NCBI GenBank assembly: GCA_942159475.1
Contig: OW804095.1
Location: 154,768,536-154,832,535, forward strand
Source of the DNA: Sthenelais limicola
Lineage: Eukaryota > Annelida > Polychaeta > Phyllodocida > Sigalionidae
Length of the DNA stretch: 64,000 bases
Direction: 5' to 3'
The notes under the pieces are model-generated. The model was not told where the DNA came from. It ran no database searches and worked only from the letters and a program-made list of their open reading frames with translations. Below, piece after piece: positions 56,031 to 64,000 of this stretch. The translations under genes were made by a program, and so were the position numbers. How positions within the stretch are numbered: position 1 is the first letter of the stretch; each line of letters starts with the position of its first letter.

Positions 56031-57006
56031 ACTCTCACTGTCTCATCCTTGCCCTCGTTCTTCCCTTTCTCTCCTCTTCATCGTCTATGTTCCGAGCCTA
56101 TATCTTTAGTGCTGAATGTAAATGTTGAGATATATTCTAACCTTAGTTAGAGTAGAGGAACACCATTGTACTGGTGTCGATAACACCACATGCTATGTAT
56201 CATGTCCATGTAGTGTTTATAACACACTGCCTGCCTGTACCCTACACATGCACAGTAACCACTCCCGTTATTGGGTCATGTACAATGGGTACAAGTGGTG
56301 AGGGGGGGCAGGGGTTGCTACACCTCCACACCCCTGCCTGCCTTCATCCTCATCATTTCTCTAATCATATGTCCACTTTAACTGTTTTATAGCAACCTCC
56401 ATTATTGTATTGTATGTGTTAGAAGTAAACCTAATTCTCAACTCAAATAAAACATTTCACCACCACAGATACGATGCAGATGGCCTATAAAAACGCTTGT
56501 TGTCAGCGGCGGTCATTTCTGCTAATTTTTCTGAATGTGTCAAAGAAAATAAAAACTTAAAAAAAAAAACAAAAAAAAACTTCTAAGAATTGGTTTTAAA
56601 TGCAGTTATGTGTATGTGGAAATTAAATTTGTATATATGTTGAAGGGTTTAGCTTACTGAGCTGTATGGATATATACAATTATAAGGACCCCTCTTCCCC
56701 CTCCCCCTACACACAAATGTTATACCCAGAGTTGGCCCGCCATAGGTCAGAACCCAGCGGGCACTATTTCCCTCTGGTGGCCAACAATTAAACTAGCGTG
56801 TCATTGGCGCGCAAGGGATGTCGGGATTGCATGCGGAGGTAAGGACGCAGCCACACACCGGAAGTAGATAAATAGGTCAAATACGGGGGAGGGGAGAGGG
56901 GGGGGGGAAGGGGTTGTATCAGGCTTTATACTAAGGTAGGAAGTGTATATTTCTACCAAGAATTGCATCTTATTTTACTTTATTATTTAAACACAATGGT
57001 AGGAAT
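56031..57006. other. Unique stretch with regulatory-like words
   Basis: At 56768-56786 the minus strand reads TTGGCCACCAGAGGGAAA, a close CTCF-type match. ACCGGAAGTA at 56857-56866 is an ETS core. A run of A (56560-56578) and a G run (56885-56910) are also present. No gene was identified. Confidence 0.4.
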
Positions 57007-57206
57007 ACCATAAAGTATAATATATATAATTACGTAACAAGGATAGGCCTATACATCGAGTTATAAAGAGGTTTGATAATCCAATTTGGTAGGAAGTATA
57101 TCCTACCAAAACTACCCGCCATACTTGCCATACCATAAAGTATAATATATGTAATTACGTAACAAGGACACATCGAGTTATAAAGAGGTTTGATAATCCA
57201 ATTTGT
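57007..57206. repeat. Direct duplication of about 75-85 bp
   Basis: ATACCATAAAGTATAATATA, AATTACGTAACAAGGA and ATCGAGTTATAAAGAGG (57007-57092) recur at 57130-57206, separated by a short sequence containing GGTAGGAAGTATATCCTACC, itself palindromic. Confidence 0.8.
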
Positions 57207-58170
57207 ATTAAATTATTTATTAGGATGGAAGGCAAGTCAACTGAAAACAACTCGTTGCAATGCTATTTCAGCTTCTTATTTTGCGACCCTACGCGTTTCG
57301 ATTTTGGTTTTGGCTTCTTCAGGGGTTGATATCAAATTAATTAATTTATATTATCATCTAAATACTTAGTACCGTAGGCCTACTGTATAATTACAACTTT
57401 ATTTTACTCTTAGTCTTTGTAGTTACTCTCTCTTATATCTTAGCAAAATATGGCATTTTTTTCAGTATTGATGTAAGTGTAATTTTCTTGCCCTAAATGA
57501 ATAAAAAAAAACAAAAAAACACCCTATGCTTGTATAAAGGTAACTACTGAATGAGCTGGATTTCTTCCAGAAACCTCTCGACCCTTTTGTTATGCCTCAT
57601 ATAAATGTAACCCTTTGAGGAATAACTGATTTTTCTATTCATTCAGGCTGATGTATGGATGTAAGGATACTCGTTTGACTATTATCAAGGAGGGAAGCGA
57701 TGATCACGTTCTTGGGAATGGTTAAACATTAGGACCAATATGTCACCATCTGACACAGAACAGTTAACTTATATCAAATTCCATTTAGACCATTACCCAA
57801 ACTCGAAGAATTTGAAAACAGCACACTTGAAACACTGACGCATTTGCACTGAGAATTCTAAAGCTCTGAATACTAGAATAGAAATTACTTCTAATATAAG
57901 TGGTTCATAATCTAGTTCATAGTTGCTATGCTACATAGAATAGAGGTGGCGACTGCCCCCTCCCCCAACACACATGTACACTCTCTCTTCCCCTGTACCA
58001 CCCTAATGGTATAGAGGTGGCGACTGCCCCCGCCCCTTACACTCCCCCCTCCCCCCTGCACCACACTAATGGTATCGGCACCAATTATACTGTTAAGTGA
58101 ATTGTAGTTAGGCTCATGTAATTAATGAAATGTTGATCAATACTGTGTGTCTGTGTGTGAGGTTGTATAA
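57207..58170. other. Unique stretch with a retroelement-like end word at 57283-57323
   Basis: On the minus strand, CCTGAAGAAGCC is followed about 20 bases later by ATCGAAACGCG. Words of this type (CTGAAGAAG...CGAAACG) recur near ends of Penelope-like elements and related repeats. No coding remnant accompanies it. At 57950-58070 GTATAGAGGTGGCGACTGCC-type sequence is duplicated. Confidence 0.35.
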
Positions 58171-58490
58171 CAGCTGTCCTCCTCCTCCTCCTCCCTCTGC
58201 TCCCTCTCATGTGCAGCCCTTTCCCTACTGGGCTCTCATCGTCCCTCCCTTCCCCTTGCCTTCCCTCCCTCTCCCTCCCTCTCCCTCCCTTCCCCTTGCT
58301 TTCCCTCCCTCTCCCTCCCTTCCCCTTGCTTTCCCTCCCTCTCCCTCCCTTCCCCTTGCTTTCCCTCCCTCTCCCTCCCTTCCCCTTGCTTTCTCCCCTT
58401 CCTGCCCCCTCCCTCTCCCTCCATTCCCCTGCGTTCTCCCCTTCTTGTCCGCTCACTTCCCCTTCCTTTCCCTCTCCTCCGCTTCCTTAA
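58171..58490. repeat. CT-rich minisatellite with 30-bp period
   Basis: TCCCCTTGCTTTCCCTCCCT repeats exactly every 30 bp at 58291, 58321, 58351 and 58381, flanked by looser CT sequence. Confidence 0.9.
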
Positions 58491-59160
58491 TGTTATTTCT
58501 CCGTTCCAATGTATCTTGCTCTTTGTTCATAACCCGACATCTTTTGTTGTTGGTTATATTCAAGCCAAACCAAAACAATCAATTTGTGTCTGTGTTTTAC
58601 AATATATATCAACTCACAGTTAGTATGAGAGAAGTATTTGACATGAAATATAGAGTCTGCCCCCTCCCCCCCCCCTTTCTGTCCCCCATATCTCCCTCTG
58701 CCCCCTCCCCACACATTCCTCAACATACAAGTTAATACACAAACGTCCGCTGGGGGCGGTCTAAGGCGACACCTGGTGGCATGAATGGAAGTGAATCTTA
58801 TAATCAATGAGTGTGGCCGCGCGGGGGATTGTGGGACTGCTACAAGGGATTATGGGTAGGCCCTCATCTAATTACAGCCTAATGACGTCAGAGCTAACTG
58901 CTCTGTAGTACCACAGTTAGGCCGCCAGGGTGATAGCATTATATGCACCATTAGTTCATTATGTGCACACTTGGTGCAGCAGTGTGCACACATTTAGAGC
59001 AAGGAGCATGACTTGCATTTTAAAGAAGCGATAATACAGGCAGCTTGCCTTATAGGAAGGACCTGGTGCACCAGGTGCGACCAAACTCATGACCTTGTCA
59101 TATGAAATGTCTGAGCTACCTGGACTGTCATGTCTTATTAGTTATAATCTAGGCCAGAAA
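58491..59160. other. Unique stretch with regulatory-like words
   Basis: CTCF-like word on minus at 58766-58782 (ATGCCACCAGGTGTCGC). GGGATTGTGGGACTGCTAC and GGGATTATGGGTAGG (58825-58861) resemble ZNF143-type sites. A perfect CRE TGACGTCA lies at 58883-58890. Together they suggest a promoter or enhancer, but no gene is seen. Confidence 0.3.
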
Positions 59161-59495
59161 TGGAAAAATGAAAAAGGGAGTGGAATGGGAGGGAGGGAGA
59201 GAGAGAGCGACGTGGGAGATAGAAGGAGAGAGGGGGGGAGAGAGCGATGTGGGAGATAGAGGGAGAGAGAGCAGAGAGAGCAGAGAGAGGAGAGAGAGCA
59301 GACAAAGGAGAGAGAGGGAGAGAGAGGGAGAGAGGGGGAGAGGGAGAGAGAGGATAGAGAGGAGAGAGAGGAGAGAGGGGAGAGAGAGAGGGAGAGAGAG
59401 GTAGAGAGGAGAGAGAGGAGAGAGAGGAGGGAGAGGGAGAAAAAGGAGAGGGGGAGAGAAAGAGGAGAGAGAGGAGAGGGAGGGAGCTAGAGGAG
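59161..59495. repeat. GAGAGAGG polypurine tract
   Basis: About 320 bp of GA-only sequence. Confidence 0.88.
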
Positions 59496-59943
59496 TGACC
59501 CCCAGCTGTATACATGTATGTTCTCCATATATAGAGGTAGAGGTGGGGGGCAGGCGTCAGACCCAGGCTTACATAATATTACATAATATTACATAACAAT
59601 AAGTACATAATGAGAGCACCCACAACTAGCGCCACTAATTGGGCCAAACACACATTAGCCCCCACTTACAATTAGTTCACCGTGTGTGGCCAGGGGGCGC
59701 CTCACACATTTACACATTAGTCTGTAACTCTTTTACAATAATTGTGTTACAATTCACCAATGTGGCATAGATCTATAGGTAGCTGAAGTGATGGTTCAAT
59801 CATCGCCCACACCTCCGCCACCATCTCATGGTAGAATGTTCTCATTGTGGTGTTGTTTAACGCTCTCACTCACACCAATACGTGCATCAATTCTCATTAC
59901 TATATTGAATATATTTTGTTGTTTCTAAGGCCATTTTACTGAG
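59496..59943. other. Unique stretch with a CTCF-like word
   Basis: TGTGGCCAGGGGGCGCCTC at 59685-59703 (plus) is a strong CTCF-type match. ACATAATATT is repeated three times near 59570-59600. Confidence 0.4.
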
Positions 59944-60105
59944 TATATGGGTCAGATTTTCAGAGAATGCACAATCTATAGTTCTAGAGCTCTCTCAAAT
60001 TCTGCTAAATTAGAGTGAAAATTGATAAATACTAGGTATATTTTGAGTGTATTGTGTATTGTATTCATTCAATACATCTGTCTGGTTATGTTGAACTGTA
60101 TTTTG
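59944..60105 (+). mobile_element. MITE family A, copy 6 (right end lost)
   Basis: Starts TATATGGGTCAGATTTTCAG and follows the copy 1 orientation (TTCTGCTAAATTAGAGTG, GTTATGTTGAACTGTATTTT). The right TIR is missing beyond about 60105. Confidence 0.75.
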
Positions 60106-60640
60106 ATTTTCCACCAAGGATTATGTCGAGCTTTTCTTCAAACGTATAAACAGATATGTGTATATTTGTTATGTTTCTAAAAGCTCGAGCTCATGCAGTG
60201 GGACCTGTTGTATAAGCTGGGGAAAGTAACGTTGTTTGATCCCGAGGCCAGGCCGAGTGATCATGCACAACAGTCTAACGGTAGGCCGCCCCAAATGGCA
60301 AATTTCAGCCAAATCCATCCCAGCATGCACTGTAATAGACATGCGCAGTGGCACATGCAAGTCCCCTATTGCCACAGAAAGATTCCTTATCCCTTGTTTA
60401 ATGTATGTCTCACTCTATCTCATGATAAACCCATCCAGGCTGTCTGACAATAGCATGCATTTCTGTGCTACATTTTCTGAATAACTCCCCCCACCCCCCA
60501 CCCAGGAGCTCATTACCGCGCCGACCCTGATTTTTAAGCAAAAACGACTTTACATAACAAACCGTGTAATGCAGCAGATAGAATGTCGGCCATTGATTAT
60601 TGGTTTCTACCGCCGCATCATGCCTCCTCCAGGGGGTTAA
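60106..60640. other. Unique stretch, no gene recognised
   Basis: Short overlapping frames on both strands at 60169-60484 lack known motifs. CATGCGCAGTGG at about 60340 is NRF1-like. Confidence 0.45.
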
Positions 60641-60790
60641 TTATACAACCCCCTCCCTCCACCCACCCCACCCCCCACCCCCACACGCCATGGTGGTTAT
60701 ACAACCCGGGTTGTTGGTAGTTAGTGTGGGACGGGAATAGCAACAACACCCCCTCCCCCCTCCCCCCTCCCCCTCCCCCCTCCCCACATG
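60641..60790. repeat. C-rich low-complexity tract
   Basis: CCCTCCCTCCACCCACCCC-type at 60641-60690 and CCCTCCCCCCTCCCC-type at 60748-60788. Confidence 0.8.
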
Positions 60791-60950
60791 TACACTGTAC
60801 ATCAATAGTATGTGAAGCTATTCGGGCTCTCTCTCCTCTATTTATCCTTTTCTATTAAAGCTGGACTAACATTGGTTAGTAAACATTGGTTACCCAGAAT
60901 TGAGCATTTTCTTGTTAGATTTATATTGTTTTAATAGCTGAGAATGCAGT
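60791..60950. other. Short unique spacer
   Basis: Contains ATTAAAGCTGGACTAACATT, which weakly resembles the start of repeat G (ATTAAAGCTGCACTCTC at 18963). Confidence 0.4.
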
Positions 60951-61305
60951 GTCTTTTCTCTCCTCTATTTCTCTCTCTCCCCTCTGCCTTTTCTATTCAG
61001 TTGTGCTCCTCTCTCTCATGTCTGGTTTCTTTTCTTTCTTCTGTCTCTCTCTATCTCCCTCTCTATCTCCCCTCTTTCCTCATTCTCTCTTCCCCCCCCT
61101 CCTCCTCCTCCTCCTGCTCCTCCTCCTCTCTTTCCTCTCAGAAGTAGGATATTACCATCACTCCACACGGCATGATCAGATGGGTAAATGGGAATTATTA
61201 ATTAAGTAAATTAAAAATTGAAATCACAAGAATCAAATAGAAGTAAACATGAGGAAGAGAAAAGGGGAGAATAGGGGCAGGACGAAGAGAAGGAGCAGAA
61301 GCAGG

Positions 61306-61338
<33 letters not shown>

Positions 61339-61350
61339 TAGAGCAGGAGT
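60951..61350. repeat. CT-rich tract, then (AGCAGG)n
   Basis: CTCTCTCC and CTCCTCCTC sequence at 60951-61140. After about 110 bp of ordinary sequence, GAGCAGGAGCAGGAGC hexamers follow at 61290-61350. Confidence 0.75.
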
Positions 61351-62249
61351 AGGAATAGGCTAGATCATTCTAGTCCCACCACATCATTCACACACTCCAA
61401 CCATCATGACTCATTTGCTGCTAAAAATAATTATCTTTAATACTCTGTGTCCAATTTTCACACACCTCCCCCTCCCTCCCTCTTCTCACTACTGCTCCAT
61501 ATTTTCACACAATTGGACCAACTTATTGTGTGTGCTGGGGGGGGGGGGAGGGGGGGAGGGGGGTCCGTGTTAACTGGAGGCCTGTCCACGACCACCCAAT
61601 ATACACCCAATAGCAAGCACTGCCTGTTTCTCTTACCCAAGTTTAAATGTACGTACTAACCGATTTCATTAGTTTTAATTAAATAACACAATAAAATAAA
61701 TATGGGGAGAAGGGGGCCGAACCTCCTGGGCCCACTTGTGCACGGGCGCACTTACCGCATCACACAGGAGAAATTAGGTCAATGAGAAAGAAAGCTTGAC
61801 CTTTGAAATCTGACCTTTGTGTCTATTTAGGCGCCGGCTTTCTATTGGCTGTTAGAGCTGCCATGATATTTGGCGCGGCCGGAGCGCTGGGGAGACGCTG
61901 ACTTGCGTCATTAGGAAATACCAGGCCCTGGACACTGAGTGGGGGGCGGGGGGGGAGTGTGGGGGGGGGGGGGGGGCGGGGGGAGGTTTAAATTGTAGTT
62001 TAGATAAGATGAGACAAGATAATTCATTATTTGCCATAATAGGTGTGAAGTTGACAAAAATTTAACTTCTCAAATTAGAGTTCTTCCAGTTCATGTCCCG
62101 CTTTGCCACCTTGCCATAATAACAGTTATGTCTCTCTAACGCTTATATTATTTATTTCTACGGATTGACTTCTGTACAGGTATGGATCCCTACAGTGTTT
62201 CCAAGAAGGGCAGAAGTAGTACGAAGTAGGTAGAGTGAGTAGTACTTAC
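61351..62249. other. Unique stretch with two G-runs
   Basis: G-rich runs at 61540-61563 and 61938-61985. Bases 61993-62018 (TTTAGATAAGATGAGACAAG) could be a minus-strand LINE tail. No gene was recognised. Confidence 0.45.
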
Positions 62250-62494
62250 ATATGGGTCGGAATTTCAGAAAATGTACAATTTAACTTCACCAATCTTCTC
62301 AAATAATCCAAATTTCAGACGAAAATAAACTTCAAAGTACAGTTCAACCTAACCAACCAGATTGCTGGCGTCAATGCAATGCCAAATATACTTGAATTTA
62401 CCTAGTACTGGCCAAATTGCAGCCTATTTTAGCATAGTTTACTAAATGTATACAGCTGCCAATTATACATTTTCTGAAAATCGGACCCATATAG
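62250..62494 (-). mobile_element. MITE family A, copy 7 (complete)
   Basis: Starts ATATGGGTCGGAATTTCAG and ends TTTTCTGAAAATCGGACCCA followed by TATA. It is about 245 bp. Its internal blocks are those of copies 2-4. Confidence 0.88.
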
Positions 62495-62715
62495 CCATAC
62501 AGCTATACACATGGCCGACCTGTGGTAAACCACTGGGTGGTGGGAGGTGAAATAGTGCACAGGTAGGTCACCATGGCCTTAAGTCACAAGTAAGAACGTT
62601 GCAAAGAAAATTCACTATGGGATTCTCATCGAGTCCAATGACTTAACCATTGCACCTGCCTGGTGTGGGGGTGTGTGGGTGCAGGATGGAGCTACACACT
62701 GAGGTCCTTTCATCA
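62495..62715. other. Short unique spacer
   Basis: Ordinary sequence between family A copy 7 and family B copy 9. Confidence 0.5.
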
Positions 62716-63096
62716 TATGTGATGTGTTACATGGAAATGAGTCACAAGTCGCAAATATGGATTTTGAGATATCATCATATTTGAAAAAATGAGATCAAGC
62801 CGATTCTAATGATGGTAAACATTAGGACATCTTATAAGTACTTGTATAATTTGAATGCATGAACATAGATTTTGCGATATTTGTTACAGTCAATTGCTAG
62901 TAAAGTAGTTACAAATCTCCTTGAAATAACCTCAAATATGCATAGTCTGGAAGTGAAAGTTAGCACATATATGCATACCATTTAAAGCGCCAGATACTCC
63001 AAGAATGAAAACATTCCCACAAAGAAATCCTGTGAAAACATCACTTTCTAGATATCAATTTTGCGACACATTTTGCTGTAACACTAACAGATGTAA
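62716..63096. mobile_element. MITE family B, copy 9 (near complete)
   Basis: TGTGATGTGTTACATGGAAA then GAGTCACAAGTCGCAAA at the left end. The right end is GATATCAATTTTGCGACACA then TTTTGCTGTAACAC. It is closest to copies 2 and 5 (GAGATCAAGCCGATTCTAAT). Confidence 0.8.
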
Positions 63097-63172
63097 TTTA
63101 TAACTTATATCTCATTGTCTATCTGTAAGACTAACAGATGTAATCTATAACTTATATCTCATTCTCTATCTG
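63084..63172. repeat. 48-bp direct duplication at the MITE end
   Basis: ACTAACAGATGTAATTTATA and TTATATCTCATTGTCTATCT are repeated once, immediately after family B copy 9. Confidence 0.8.
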
Positions 63173-63354
63173 CTCTTGTTAAGTGCAGATGAGTAACTCA
63201 GCTGCTCACATCCTGTACTGCTCCTTATATGGGGCGGCCCTGTGTGTGAGCAGCAGCAGCACGAGCTGCTCAATACACAGACCTGCTCACGTCTTACATT
63301 TTCTTTATACAACAACTGTGAGAGGAAGAGTAGACCAGGCTGGACCCTGACACA

Positions 63355-63597
63355 CATATGGGTCAGATTCTCAGAAAATGTACAATTCCCCTTCACCACT
63401 CCTCTCAAATGACCCAAATTTCAGACGAAAATAAAGTTCAAAATACAGTCCAACCTAACCAACCAGATTGCTAGACTCAATGCAATGTTGAATATACTCG
63501 AATTTACCTAGTATTGACCAAATTCCAGCCTGATTTAGCAGAATTCACTAAATGTGTAGAGCTGCCAATTGTGCATTTTCTGAAAATCTGACACATA
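63355..63597 (-). mobile_element. MITE family A, copy 8 (complete)
   Basis: Starts ATATGGGTCAGATTCTCAG and ends TTTTCTGAAAATCTGACACA. It is about 242 bp, in the same orientation as copy 7. Confidence 0.87.
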
Positions 63598-63840
63598 AAG
63601 GCGAGTCACTCAAACCATTCAAGTGTTAACGGTGGTGGTGGTGGGGAGGACATTCACTCAACCTGTCGCACTAGTTGTATTTTATTATGGATCCAATGTT
63701 TCACTCTATACAGTGAAGCCTGAAGGGGGACTCCCTCAGAATGTATCAGGTACTGCTGAAATCACACAACTTCTCAATAATCATCTGCCTTTGGTTGGTG
63801 ACATATCTTTCTCTCCAACAAGTATCCCATGTTATTACTG
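63598..63840. other. Unique stretch, open frame of uncertain meaning
   Basis: A 72-codon plus frame (63623-63841) contains GLPQNVSGTAEITQLLNNHL. It resembles ordinary protein in composition, but I know no family for it, and it ends inside the tandem repeat. It is not called as a gene. Confidence 0.3.
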
Positions 63841-64000
63841 AGTGTATATAACTATATGTACTTTGTATTGTATCATCTGTCAATGTTTAACACACACATG
63901 TTATTACTGATTGTATATAACTATATGTACTTTGTATTGTATCATCTGTCAATGTTTAACACACATGTTATTACTGATTGTATATAACTATATGTAGATT
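63828..64000. repeat. 66-68 bp tandem repeat running off the window
   Basis: GTTATTACTGATTGTATATA, ATGTACTTTGTATTGTATCA and TGTCAATGTTTAACACACA form a unit seen twice, with a third beginning before the window ends. Confidence 0.85.

Noticed and set aside
53645..56150. Frames of 827, 824 and 617 codons in the 27-bp array
   Set aside because: Three overlapping frames with the same limits as the satellite. Each is only a 9-residue repeat with short unrelated ends.
57283..57323. Active hammerhead ribozyme
   Set aside because: The CUGANGA and GAAA boxes are present, but stem II cannot form and no proper cleavage-site stem is visible.
63623..63841. 72-codon frame with protein-like composition
   Set aside because: No known motif, no splice context that I can defend, and it ends in a tandem repeat. 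Left as unresolved.

Overview
The window is nuclear DNA from an animal. It is probably a marine invertebrate, and I lean towards a mollusc. That lean rests on three things: abundant short inverted-repeat elements, a tRNA-type SINE head, and an element starting with (GAGT)n then a 'TTTACGCCC' motif, similar in style to SINEs common in gastropods. The species assignment is inference. There is no bacterial gene organisation, no rRNA, no CRISPR and no intact host gene that I can recognise. Two 200-base runs of N (9551-9750 and 41163-41362) mark assembly gaps.

The dominant content is tandem repeats. At least thirteen unrelated minisatellite arrays occur, with units of about 11, 15, 55, 26, 41, 79, 80, 24, 36, 44, 31, 51 and 27 bp in order along the window. 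By my own bounds they add up to roughly 20 kb of the 64 kb. Between them lie long polypurine or polypyrimidine tracts and G- or C-rich stretches, densest at 29.8-30.7, 36.8-37.1, 38.2-38.8, 44.0-48.5, 58.2-59.5 and 60.6-61.4 kb. Almost all long open frames in the window are read-throughs of these arrays, not genes.

The second layer is dispersed mobile elements. Family A is a ~240 bp TA-type MITE with eight copies. Family B is a ~380-400 bp MITE with nine full or partial copies. Family C is a ~355 bp MITE with two copies in opposite orientation. There are also single palindromic elements (16.8-17.0 and 21.4-21.9 kb), a ~1.03 kb element with CTACCCAGGGAGAA termini (28.2-29.3 kb), a dispersed repeat at 22.3 and 40.9 kb, SINE-like copies (1.8, 24.7 and 36.2 kb), and decayed non-LTR retrotransposon ends. 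The only recognisable protein remains are C-terminal pieces of LINE reverse-transcriptase ORFs: 23234-23788 on the minus strand, and 34940-35647 on the plus strand, the latter split by a family C MITE.

The parts interact. The 79-bp satellite at 24.8-26.0 kb is made of the same sequence as a SINE-like element that sits at 36.2 kb with a 15-bp target duplication. A 70-bp tandem repeat grows out of a family B MITE at 37.5 kb. A palindromic MITE sits exactly at the end of the 41-bp array at 21.4 kb. The best reading is a gene-poor intergenic, intronic or heterochromatic block where transposon insertion and tandem amplification feed each other. A few non-repetitive islands carry promoter- or insulator-like motifs (YY1, ETS, CTCF and CRE type), most clearly around 48.75-48.85 kb. 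I did not find a convincing new biochemical system.
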